From positions 124,001-188,000 of the forward strand of contig CAZUNG010000005.1 in NCBI GenBank assembly GCA_964621905.1: DNA of 64,000 bases. The letters are read 5' to 3'. Origin of the DNA: Ruminococcus_G sp964621905. GTDB taxonomy: Bacteria > Bacillota > Clostridia > Lachnospirales > Lachnospiraceae. The notes beneath the pieces were generated by a model. It ran no database searches and had not been told where the DNA came from. It was given only the letters and a program-made list of their open reading frames with translations. Positions 34,218 to 41,652 of this stretch are shown here, piece by piece. The stretch's first letter is position 1; each line of letters opens with the position of its first letter. The translations under genes were made by a program, and so were the position numbers.

Positions 34218-34439
34218 ATGAATACATTAAAAGATGTAAAATGCGGACAGACGGTTTCTGTCGTGAGACTTCACGGTGAGGGTGCAGTCAAGCGCCGGAT
34301 CATGGATATGGGGATTACGAAGGGGACTGAGGTCTATGTGCGGAAAGTTGCGCCGCTTGGCGACCCTGTGGAAGTGAATGTGCGCGGTTATGAGCTGTCA
34401 CTGCGAAAAGCGGATGCACAGATGATTGAAGTACAGTAA
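34218..34439 (+). CDS. feoA: FeoA family protein (second copy)
   Basis: The 73-residue product has the FeoA pattern GEGAVKRRIMDMGITKGTEV, then VAPLGDPVEVNVRGYELSLRKADAQMIEV, which is the classic FeoA consensus. The first copy is more divergent, so the two may have different jobs. A GAAAGGAG Shine-Dalgarno precedes ATG 34218. A terminator follows, so feoB has its own transcription start. Confidence 0.94.
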   Translation: MNTLKDVKCGQTVSVVRLHGEGAVKRRIMDMGITKGTEVYVRKVAPLGDPVEVNVRGYELSLRKADAQMIEVQ

Positions 34440-34450
34440 AGGTTAAGGCG

Positions 34451-34473
34451 GCAGAGTGTACTCTGCATTTTTT
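34451..34473 (+). terminator. Terminator between feoA and feoB
   Basis: GCAGAGT pairs with ACTCTGC around GT, followed by ATTTTTT. It ends the two-gene feoA transcript or lets only part continue. Confidence 0.85.
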
Positions 34474-34483
34474 AAGATAAGAA

Positions 34484-34499
34484 GTTAGAAACATCTAAC
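34484..34499 (+). promoter_or_regulatory. Iron-type operator 4 (upstream of feoB)
   Basis: GTTAG-AAACAT-CTAAC is a perfect core copy with flanks extending it to AGTTAGA-N4-TCTAACT. A weak promoter TTAAGA-18-TAACTA (34472-34501) would overlap it. Confidence 0.7.
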
Positions 34500-34517
34500 T
34501 ATTTTTTAAACCCGACA

Positions 34518-34533
34518 GTTAGGAGAGACTAAT
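34518..34533 (+). promoter_or_regulatory. Iron-type operator 5 (upstream of feoB)
   Basis: GTTAG-GAGAGA-CTAAT differs from the core in the last base. It lies 34 bp downstream of operator 4 and 24 bp before the feoB start. Confidence 0.5.
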
Positions 34534-34557
34534 AAATATTAAGGAGGAGAACAGCAT

Positions 34558-36738
34558 ATGTCAGTTAAAATAGCGCTTGCGGGAAACCCAAACAGCGGTA
34601 AAACAACACTGTTTAATGCGTTGACCGGATCGAATCAATTCGTGGGAAACTGGCCTGGCGTAACAGTTGAAAAGAAAGAAGGAAAATTAAAGGGTCAAAA
34701 AGATGTGATTATCATGGACCTTCCGGGAATCTATTCGCTGTCGCCATATACGCTGGAAGAAGTGGTTGCAAGAAACTATCTGATTGGAGAACGCCCGGAT
34801 GCGATACTGAATATTGTGGACGGTACGAATCTTGAGAGAAATCTTTATCTCTCAACGCAGCTGATGGAACTGGGGATACCGGTGATCATGGCCATCAATA
34901 TGATCGATGTTGTGCGTAAAAAAGGAGATCAGATTGATATTCAGAAACTTTCGAAAGAACTTGGATGTGAGGTTGTGGAAATATCCGCGCTGAAAGGTGA
35001 CGGCGTAAAAGATGCCGCATCAAAGGCAGTACGTCTTGCACAGAACAAAAACGCCAAAGCGCCGATCCACACCTTTGGCGAGGAGGTAGAGTCTGCACTT
35101 GAAGAGATACAGACACGGATCGGTAACGATGTTCCTCTGGAACAAAAACGTTTCTATGCAGTAAAGCTGTTTGAACGGGATGATAAGATCACGGAACAGA
35201 TGACAAACGTACCGGACGTTGAGCATCTGATTCTGGATGTGGAACACGTGATGGAAGATGATGCAGAGAGTATCATTACAAATGAACGTTACATATATAT
35301 TGCATCTGTAATTAAAAAATGTTATGTGAAAAAGAGCAAAGAAAAGCTGACCGTATCTGATAAGATTGATCGAATCGTAACGAACCGCTTTCTGGCCATT
35401 CCGATCTTTGCCGTGGTTATGTATATTGTCTACTTTGTATCCGTTACGACAGTGGGAACCTGGGCGACGGACTGGGCAAATGACGGGGTGTTCGGTGACG
35501 GATGGAGCCTGTTTGGACTTCAGATTCCGGGAATTCCGGGTGCTGTGAGTGATCTGCTGACTTCTGTTGGCTGTGCGGACTGGCTGCATGGACTGATTGT
35601 TGACGGTATTATCGCCGGCGTCGGAGCAGTGCTTGGATTTGTGCCGCAGATGCTGGTACTGTTTATTTTCCTGGCATTTCTGGAGGCCTGCGGATACATG
35701 GCGCGTATCGCGTTTATCATGGATCGTATCTTCCGCAGATTTGGACTTTCCGGAAAATCCTTTATTCCGATGCTGATCGGTACCGGATGCGGCGTTCCGG
35801 GGGTTATGGCTTCCAGAACGATTGAAAATGACCGCGACAGAAAGATGACAATCATGACGACGACATTTATTCCGTGCGGCGCAAAACTGCCGATCATTGC
35901 TTTGATCGCAGGCGCTCTGTTCGGGGGCGCTTCCTGGGTAGCGCCAAGCGCATACTTTGTGGGGATTGCAGCTATCATCTGCTCCGGGATTATCCTGAAA
36001 AAAACGAAAATGTTTGAAGGTGATCCGGCGCCGTTTGTTATGGAACTTCCGGCATACCACCTGCCGACAGTCGGAAATGTACTGCGCAGCATGTGGGAGC
36101 GCGGATGGTCCTTCATCAAAAAAGCGGGAACGATTATTCTCTTATCAACGATCTTTATCTGGTTTACATCCAACTTTGGATTCGTGAACGGTAAATTTGG
36201 AATGGTAGAAGACTTGAGTGACGGTCTGCTGGCAGCAATCGGGTCCGCACTCGCCTGGCTGTTTAAACCTCTGGGCTGGGGGAACTGGCAGGCGGCTGTG
36301 GCAGCGATCACAGGTCTTGTGGCAAAAGAAAATGTTGTCGGTACATTTGGTATCCTGTATGGGTTTGCGGAAGTAGCGGAGGACGGCGCAGAAGTCTGGG
36401 GAACACTCTCAGCAAGCTTTACTGCAGCGGCAGCGTATTCCTTCCTGGTATTCAATCTGCTGTGTGCGCCTTGCTTTGCGGCTATCGGCGCAATTAAACG
36501 GGAGATGAACAGTGCAAAATGGACCTGGTTTGCAATCGGCTATCAGACTATTTTTGCCTATGCGGTATCCCTGTGCGTGTACCAGATCTGGAACTGTATC
36601 GCCGGAGGCGGCTTTACAATCGGAACGGCAGCCGCAATTTTGATCGTCATTGTATTTATCTATCTGCTGTTCAGACCATACAAGGAAAGTAAGACACTGA
36701 ACGTATCTGTGAAAGGCCTGAAGAAAGCAAAAGCCTGA
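34558..36738 (+). CDS. feoB: Ferrous iron transport protein FeoB
   Basis: The 726-residue membrane protein imports Fe2+. It has an N-terminal G-protein domain with G1 GNPNSGKTT (residues 8-16), FVGNWPGVTVEKK, G3 DLPGIYSLS and G4 NMID, then a GDI-like linker. About ten transmembrane helices follow, including two Gate-type halves with GCGVPG and CGAKLP motifs. Length is within the family range. An AAGGAGG precedes ATG 34558. The Cys-rich peptide downstream is a usual companion. Confidence 0.98.
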   Translation: MSVKIALAGNPNSGKTTLFNALTGSNQFVGNWPGVTVEKKEGKLKGQKDVIIMDLPGIYSLSPYTLEEVVARNYLIGERPDAILNIVDGTNLERNLYLSTQLMELGIPVIMAINMIDVVRKKGDQIDIQKLSKELGCEVVEISALKGDGVKDAASKAVRLAQNKNAKAPIHTFGEEVESALEEIQTRIGNDVPLEQKRFYAVKLFERDDKITEQMTNVPDVEHLILDVEHVMEDDAESIITNERYIYIASVIKKCYVKKSKEKLTVSDKIDRIVTNRFLAIPIFAVVMYIVYFVSVTTVGTWATDWANDGVFGDGWSLFGLQIPGIPGAVSDLLTSVGCADWLHGLIVDGIIAGVGAVLGFVPQMLVLFIFLAFLEACGYMARIAFIMDRIFRRFGLSGKSFIPMLIGTGCGVPGVMASRTIENDRDRKMTIMTTTFIPCGAKLPIIALIAGALFGGASWVAPSAYFVGIAAIICSGIILKKTKMFEGDPAPFVMELPAYHLPTVGNVLRSMWERGWSFIKKAGTIILLSTIFIWFTSNFGFVNGKFGMVEDLSDGLLAAIGSALAWLFKPLGWGNWQAAVAAITGLVAKENVVGTFGILYGFAEVAEDGAEVWGTLSASFTAAAAYSFLVFNLLCAPCFAAIGAIKREMNSAKWTWFAIGYQTIFAYAVSLCVYQIWNCIAGGGFTIGTAAAILIVIVFIYLLFRPYKESKTLNVSVKGLKKAKA

Positions 36739-36759
36739 GTCTGAGAAAGAAGGGGTAAT

Positions 36760-36948
36760 ATGCTCGGATTTATTACAAGTAACCTGGCAACGATCATCAT
36801 CGGACTTCTCCTACTGGGTATTATCCTGTTGGTGGTGCGCAGCATCCGCAGGAATAAAAAAGCCGGAAATTCCTGCGGCAACTGTTCCGGTGGCTGCGGA
36901 GGGTGTTCTGCTGCATCGATATGTCACACCGAGAAAAAGACAAAGTAA
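36760..36948 (+). CDS. FeoB-associated Cys-rich membrane protein
   Basis: The 62-residue peptide has one N-terminal transmembrane helix (about residues 8-26), a basic stretch RSIRRNKKAG, and a tail with five cysteines (CGNCSGGCGGC and a final C). This is the FeoB-associated Cys-rich family. It may fulfil the role of FeoC or handle Fe2+ at the membrane; the mechanism is unknown. It starts 21 bp after feoB. Confidence 0.93.
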   Translation: MLGFITSNLATIIIGLLLLGIILLVVRSIRRNKKAGNSCGNCSGGCGGCSAASICHTEKKTK

Positions 36949-36969
36949 AACAGGGAAGGCGGGAAGACG

Positions 36970-37353
36970 ATGTGGACACAGGAAGAAATCATTCGGGAAC
37001 TGCATAAACGGGGAAAGCGCGTAACACAGCAGCGGCGGGAACTGATTGAAATTATTCTGGAAACCGATTGGACTTCCAGTAAGGAGATTTATTACGAAGC
37101 GCTTCGTCAGGGACAGAACATCGGAATGGCAACGGTGTACCGGATGCTGAATGTGCTGGAAGAAATCGGCGCGGTTGACCGCAGAAGCTACCAGATTGTA
37201 GCGGAAGAAAAAAAATCCGTTTCTATTATATGGAATGCTGGGGAAGCAGAAGAGAAAAATGAAGTCCTTTATCAGAAGATCAAAGGTGTTCTGCAGGAAA
37301 GCGGCTGCCTGAAAGACCAGGAGTTCAGCATGGTCATTCGTGTTGAATCATAA
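36970..37353 (+). CDS. Fur-like winged-helix protein without the usual metal site
   Basis: The first 80 of 127 residues match the Fur DNA-binding domain (RGKRVTQQRRELIEIILE, EIYYEALRQGQNIGMATVYRMLNVLEEIGAVDR). The second half is degenerate: the HHDHxxC metal motif and CxxC pairs of Fur are missing and the region reads KKSVSIIWNAGEAEEKNEVLYQ. It may be a metal-independent regulator or respond to another ligand. It follows the Cys-rich gene by 21 bp and is probably co-transcribed with feoB, tying it to iron. Confidence 0.8.
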   Translation: MWTQEEIIRELHKRGKRVTQQRRELIEIILETDWTSSKEIYYEALRQGQNIGMATVYRMLNVLEEIGAVDRRSYQIVAEEKKSVSIIWNAGEAEEKNEVLYQKIKGVLQESGCLKDQEFSMVIRVES

Positions 37354-37392
37354 ATTTTATTCTTTGTTGTGAAAAAATTCATAATTATCATC

Positions 37393-37420
37393 TTGAAATA
37401 AATGAAAAATATGTTACAAT
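37393..37420 (+). promoter_or_regulatory. Probable promoter of the nitroreductase gene
   Basis: TTGAAA (37393-37398), a 16-base spacer and TACAAT (37415-37420) lie 28 bp before the gene. Confidence 0.45.
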
Positions 37421-37448
37421 AATATTACAAAAAAATAAGGGTGATTTT

Positions 37449-38213
37449 ATGAATTTATATGAGGCAGTATATGCCAGAAAATCTGTGCGCAGTTTTGCAC
37501 AGGATGCGATCAGTGCAAAAGTGCTGGATGGAATTAAAAAATTTTATCAGGAAGTAGAGGGTTTGTTTACCGGTATCGAAACTGATCTGGTTATCGTTGA
37601 TAAACGAAAAGACGGGAAAAGCGGTATCGGCCTGGCAAGTGTCAGGGCCCCCTACTATCTTGCTTTATATACGACAGAACAGGAAAAATGCATGATGAAT
37701 GCAGGTTATATCATGCAGCAGATAGTCCTGTACCTCTGCAGTCACGGGCTGGGAAGCTGTTACGTTGGGATGAAAGTGATGAAGCCGTCCCTGAGAAAGA
37801 AAAACGGGAAGACTCTTGTATGTCTCGTGGCGTTTGGCAAGAGCAAGGGAGGCTATACGCGCAAAGTATCCGAAGCCAAGCGGATGGATCTGAAAGAACT
37901 CTGTGTCTATAAAGAAAAACCAAGACTTTGGATGAATCAGCTGCTGGAGGCTGGGCGGCTGGCACCTTCCAGTATGAATTCGCAGCCGTGGAGATTTGTT
38001 GTGTATGATAACAGAATTCATGTGTTCTCCAAAAAGCATAAATCAAGCCAGCTGGGAAAATATACGGAGCTGAATTTCGGTATCCTGTTCAGCAACATGA
38101 TGGCGGTAGCGGAAGAGCTTTGGCTTGACGTTGACCTGATCCGCCTTGAGGGAATCAGCCAGAAAACGTTTCCGAACAGCCAGTATGTATTAAGTGTTAT
38201 TTTAAGGGCATAA
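37449..38213 (+). CDS. Nitroreductase family protein (TM1586-like)
   Basis: The 254 residues form a flavin nitroreductase fold with two halves. The N-terminus is MNLYEAVYARKSVRSF, and LLEAGRLAPSSMNSQPWRFVVY repeats the FMN-binding signature in the second half. Related proteins form FMN-dependent oxidoreductases for quinones, nitroaromatics or other substrates. The substrate is not evident. It lies between the iron island and a tRNA gene and has its own likely promoter. Confidence 0.85.
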   Translation: MNLYEAVYARKSVRSFAQDAISAKVLDGIKKFYQEVEGLFTGIETDLVIVDKRKDGKSGIGLASVRAPYYLALYTTEQEKCMMNAGYIMQQIVLYLCSHGLGSCYVGMKVMKPSLRKKNGKTLVCLVAFGKSKGGYTRKVSEAKRMDLKELCVYKEKPRLWMNQLLEAGRLAPSSMNSQPWRFVVYDNRIHVFSKKHKSSQLGKYTELNFGILFSNMMAVAEELWLDVDLIRLEGISQKTFPNSQYVLSVILRA

Positions 38214-38218
38214 AAGTA

Positions 38219-38247
38219 TTGACAAGTAATGGGATTTATAGTATATT
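38219..38247 (+). promoter_or_regulatory. tRNA-Gly promoter
   Basis: TTGACA (38219-38224), a 17-base spacer and TATATT (38242-38247) lie 23 bp before the tRNA. Confidence 0.75.
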
Positions 38248-38270
38248 ATAGATCGGTCAGTAAATGACAG

Positions 38271-38343
38271 GCGCGAGTGGCTCAGTTGGTGGAGCGCGAC
38301 CTTGCCAAGGTCGAGGCCGCGGGTTCGAGTCCCGTCTCGCGCT
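38271..38343 (+). tRNA. tRNA-Gly (anticodon GCC)
   Basis: The 7-bp acceptor stem GCGCGAG/CTCGCGC, a D arm, the anticodon stem CGACC/GGTCG with loop TTGCCAA, and the T arm GCGGG-TTCGAGT-CCCGT form a complete cloverleaf. The anticodon GCC is at 38304-38306. The discriminator base is T and CCA is not encoded. Confidence 0.97.
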
Positions 38344-38452
38344 CTTACTAGTGAGAGTCTTGGAATACGCATGTTGCGAATTTCAGGGCTTTTTGTATTT
38401 TACAGGAAAATCTTAAAAACCTGATTCCAAAAGCAGTAGAGAGGAGAACATG

Positions 38453-39391
38453 ATGAAACGAAGTAGGAAAATTCTGCTGGCTGCCCTGATGCTGGGGTGC
38501 ACTGCAGCGCTGGCAACCGGCTGCAAAGACAAAGAGGTTAAAGACGCTGCGGCAGTGACGGCAGAGCCTCAGAAATACGTGTCCAAAGATGAAAATATGG
38601 TAATTTATCTGCCGGATCATACATGGTCGACGGATGAAGAGAGCAATGACCTTCACATTTTTACTTCTGTGGACGGGCTGATCATGATCTCGCATACGGC
38701 GAATGAGGGAGATGAGCTGTATCCTGAGGAAGAAGCGGATCTGAAGAAGATTCTGGACGCAGAGGGTTATACGAGCGTAGGGTATGAGGTGGAATCGTTT
38801 GAAAAAAATCAGATCTCATCCATGAAATCCTATAAGGCGGTAATCAGGTATACAGATAAAAAAGCGACTTATACGTATGGTGTGCTGTACGGTACAATCC
38901 TGGGAGATGATGTATATCTGGCGAGCGCAATGGTGCTGAGTGATGATGAACAAACCCTGGAGGCTATTAAAAAAGCGGTGTATGGTTTCGAGTGGACTCC
39001 GGATGAGGAGATATTGAAACCTGAGGAGACGAAGGCACCCGAGGAGGATGAGATTGTGACGCCGGAGGTGACGAAAGAGACAACGCCCCAGGTGACGCCG
39101 GAGAAGACACCGGAGGCGACCCCGGAAGCAACGCCGGAACCGACGCCGGAATCGACGCCGGAGACAACTCCGGAGGCAACACCGGTTCCCCAGGAAGAGA
39201 TTACATCGCTCAGTCAGACGGGGGTATGCAGTTCTCCGGCGTATGTGAGGAGCGGACCGAATACGGCCAGTGATATTCTGGGAAGCCTGGAACAGGGTGA
39301 TACGGTTGCCATCACGGGAGAGATCAGAAACTGGTACCGGATTTCGTACCAGGGCTCTACGGCTTACATCTGTAAGGATTATATGCAGTAG
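38453..39391 (+). CDS. Lipoprotein with Thr-Pro-Glu linker and C-terminal SH3 domain
   Basis: The 312-residue product has a basic, hydrophobic signal peptide ending in the lipobox LATGC (cysteine near residue 24), so it should be attached to the outer face of the membrane. A globular domain without a recognised family spans about residues 40-185. A low-complexity linker of repeated TPE units follows, then a bacterial SH3 domain (AYVRSGPNTASDILGSLEQGD...WYRISYQGSTAYICKDYM) likely binding peptidoglycan. ATG 38453 is six bases after GAGGAG; ATG 38450 is possible. Function is unknown. Confidence 0.85.
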   Translation: MKRSRKILLAALMLGCTAALATGCKDKEVKDAAAVTAEPQKYVSKDENMVIYLPDHTWSTDEESNDLHIFTSVDGLIMISHTANEGDELYPEEEADLKKILDAEGYTSVGYEVESFEKNQISSMKSYKAVIRYTDKKATYTYGVLYGTILGDDVYLASAMVLSDDEQTLEAIKKAVYGFEWTPDEEILKPEETKAPEEDEIVTPEVTKETTPQVTPEKTPEATPEATPEPTPESTPETTPEATPVPQEEITSLSQTGVCSSPAYVRSGPNTASDILGSLEQGDTVAITGEIRNWYRISYQGSTAYICKDYMQ

Positions 39392-39410
39392 ACAGGGAAT
39401 TGAAATTGTG

Positions 39411-39429
39411 CTATATTTAAAAAATATAG
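39411..39429 (+). other. AT-rich palindrome before the small membrane protein gene
   Basis: CTATATTT pairs with AAATATAG around AAA. It lies between a possible -35 TTGTGC and -10 TATACA, so it could be an operator, but AT-rich palindromes arise easily by chance. Confidence 0.3.
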
Positions 39430-39453
39430 TATACATTACAAAGGAGACGTACG

Positions 39454-39765
39454 ATGGTAGCAAGTTCTATATTATTCAGCAGATCGTTTGAAATATTTCT
39501 GATCGTTGCGCTGGCTGTTATTACAGTTTTGCTGTTTACAGGAAATGGATCTTTTATGCTGAAGTCCAAGAATTCGACAAAGACCAGAACTCCGGAAGAA
39601 GAAAAGAAGATGGGAAGACAGCTGAGTTATGTAACCGGAATCTGGCTGCTGGCCGAATTCCTGTTGTTGTTTTTCGGTAATTCTGCAATTGCCAGTATCA
39701 TTTATATCGTAGTGATTGTCATTTCTATGATCATTCTGGTGAAATTTTTTAAGAATAATGGATAA
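39454..39765 (+). CDS. Small membrane protein of unknown function
   Basis: The 103 residues contain three hydrophobic helices (about 10-30, 59-76 and 79-98) and a polar loop with KNSTKTRTPEEEKK between the first and second. The arrangement resembles small DUF3784-type membrane proteins, but I cannot assign it firmly. A GGAG Shine-Dalgarno is present and codon use is like the neighbours. It is followed by a hairpin. Confidence 0.7.
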   Translation: MVASSILFSRSFEIFLIVALAVITVLLFTGNGSFMLKSKNSTKTRTPEEEKKMGRQLSYVTGIWLLAEFLLLFFGNSAIASIIYIVVIVISMIILVKFFKNNG

Positions 39766-39776
39766 CAGAAAATCCG

Positions 39777-39815
39777 GGGATAGTAGGAAAGTGATTTCCT
39801 CTGTCCCTGATTTTA
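39777..39815 (+). terminator. Terminator after the small membrane protein gene
   Basis: GGGATAG and AGGAAA pair with TTTCCT and TGTCCC with a small bulge around a GTGA loop, followed by TGATTTTATC. It separates the gene from the nucleoside phosphorylase. Confidence 0.65.
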
Positions 39816-39863
39816 TCTTTAAATTCAGGTGCGCTCCGGTGTATCTGGGCGAAGGAGGCAGTT

Positions 39864-40688
39864 ATGCAAAAGGAATATGAACGGTTAAAACAATGTGTGG
39901 AGGTAATACAAAAGCGGGTGGATTTCAAACCGAAAGCAGCGGTCGTGCTGGGAAGCGGTCTTGGCGGCTTTGCGGAGGCTGTCGATGTGTGTGCCGTTTT
40001 GCCGTACCGGGAGATCCCCGGTTTTCCGACTTCGAGCGTACCGGGACATGCCGGGCGTTTTGTGTTCGGATATGTCGGCACTCTTCCTGTGGTTGTGATG
40101 CAGGGCCGTGTACATTATTATGAGGGTTATACGATCGGGGAGGTGGTGCTGCCGATCCGCGTGATGAGACTTTTGGGAGCGGATACGCTGCTGCTCACCA
40201 ACGCTGCAGGAGGTCTGAACGCAGCATTTGAAGGAGGCAGCCTGATGCTGATCACGGATCAGATTGCCTCCTTCGTACCGTCTCCGCTGAGAGGAGAAAA
40301 TATAGAGGAACTCGGGGAGCGTTTTCCTGATATGAGTGAAATATATGACAGGAAACTCAGGAATCTGGTGAAGTCCTGTGCTGATGAACTGGGCATCGAT
40401 CTGAGAGAAGGGGTGTACATTCAGCTTCCGGGACCGAATTATGAGACTCCCCACGAAGTGAAAATGTGCCGGATCCTCGGCGCTGATGCAGTTGGAATGA
40501 GCACGGCATGCGAGGCCGTCGCAGCCAATCATATGGGGATGAAGATATGTGGAATTTCCTGTATCACGAACCTCGCCTGCGGCATGACAGACAGACCGCT
40601 TTCGCATCAGGAGGTACAGGAGGTGTCCGGCCGTGTGACCGACACATTTCAGAAGCTGGTGCGTACGGTACTGGAACGTCTTGAATGA
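39864..40688 (+). CDS. Purine nucleoside phosphorylase (trimeric type)
   Basis: The 274-residue enzyme splits inosine and guanosine with phosphate to base and ribose-1-phosphate for purine salvage. It shows the phosphate-binding VVLGSGLGG, the segment MQGRVHYYEGY, LLLTNAAGGLN, and GMSTACEAVAANHMGMKICGISCITNLACG, all features of the PNP/MTAP class I trimers. Length is typical. An alpha/beta hydrolase gene follows by 25 bp. Confidence 0.95.
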   Translation: MQKEYERLKQCVEVIQKRVDFKPKAAVVLGSGLGGFAEAVDVCAVLPYREIPGFPTSSVPGHAGRFVFGYVGTLPVVVMQGRVHYYEGYTIGEVVLPIRVMRLLGADTLLLTNAAGGLNAAFEGGSLMLITDQIASFVPSPLRGENIEELGERFPDMSEIYDRKLRNLVKSCADELGIDLREGVYIQLPGPNYETPHEVKMCRILGADAVGMSTACEAVAANHMGMKICGISCITNLACGMTDRPLSHQEVQEVSGRVTDTFQKLVRTVLERLE

Positions 40689-40713
40689 TAAGAAAAGGAA
40701 AGGGGAATGAATC

Positions 40714-41652
40714 ATGGGTATGGAGGTACAAAAAGTGCGTTCCGGCACAGACGGACTTTTGCTGGAGGTCATGATCTGCGAGCCTGCCGGGACGCCGGAA
40801 GGAGTTGTACAGATCTGTCATGGGATGAGCGAACACAAGGAACGGTATCTTCCGTTTATGGAATATCTGAATGCCCAGGGATTTGCGGCGGTAATACATG
40901 ATCATCGCGGGCATGGAAACAGTGTGAAGTCGAAAGCAGATCTGGGTTATATGTACGGAGGCGGAGCCCGGGCACTGGTGGAAGACACGCATCAGATCAC
41001 GACGCTGTGCAAAAAGAGATTTCCCGGCGTTCCCTTTATCCTGTTCGGTCACAGTATGGGCTCCCTGATTGCGCGGGCTTACACGAAGCGGTATGACAGT
41101 GAACTGGATCTGCTGATTCTCTTCGGATCGCCATCGGAGAATACGGCACTTGGACTTGGGAAATGCCTTGCCAGGCTGGAGAAACTGATATTTGGGGACC
41201 GTCACAGAAGCCGCCTGATTGAGTTCCTTTCTTTTGGGAGTTTTGCCGGCCGGTTTGCAGATGAAAAGAACAGGTATGCGTGGATCTGCTCTGACCGGAA
41301 GGTCTGTCTCGAATATGAGAGATCGCCGAAGTGCGGATTTGTATTCACAGACGATGCATACCTTGCGCTGTTCGGGCTGATGGAGGCGGTGTATTCTGCA
41401 AAAGGATGGAACTGTCAAAAACCAGAACTCCCCGTCCTGTTTGCGGCAGGGGCGGATGATCCCTGTATCGGAAACGTCAGAAAGTTTAAAAAAGCGCTGA
41501 TGGCAATGCGGCTGGCAGGATACCGGAATGTAAAGGGGAAATTATACCCGGGAATGCGTCATGAAATTTTGAATGAGACAGACAAGCAGAAAGTCTTTTC
41601 GGACGTCTGTAAATATATGAAAAAACAGTTGCGGAATGGAGAAAACAAATGA
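40714..41652 (+). CDS. Alpha/beta hydrolase (monoacylglycerol lipase-like)
   Basis: The 312-residue hydrolase has the nucleophile elbow GHSMGS with Ser114, an oxyanion region ICHGMSEHKERY, a likely catalytic Asp in AGADDPCIG and His in GMRHEIL. The HGMSEH and DHRGHGNS motifs are those of the Hydrolase_4/monoacylglycerol lipase group, which hydrolyses lysophospholipids or monoglycerides. No signal peptide is visible. Its stop overlaps the malQ start by four bases. Confidence 0.9.
   Translation: MGMEVQKVRSGTDGLLLEVMICEPAGTPEGVVQICHGMSEHKERYLPFMEYLNAQGFAAVIHDHRGHGNSVKSKADLGYMYGGGARALVEDTHQITTLCKKRFPGVPFILFGHSMGSLIARAYTKRYDSELDLLILFGSPSENTALGLGKCLARLEKLIFGDRHRSRLIEFLSFGSFAGRFADEKNRYAWICSDRKVCLEYERSPKCGFVFTDDAYLALFGLMEAVYSAKGWNCQKPELPVLFAAGADDPCIGNVRKFKKALMAMRLAGYRNVKGKLYPGMRHEILNETDKQKVFSDVCKYMKKQLRNGENK

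Noticed and set aside
35020..36455. Two long minus-strand frames opposite feoB
   Set aside because: feoB is complete and well conserved; the antisense products match no family and lack starts with Shine-Dalgarno sequences.
39055..39190. Tandem DNA repeat or CRISPR-like array
   Set aside because: The repetition is a coding Thr-Pro-Glu linker inside the SH3 lipoprotein, with no spacers or constant repeats.
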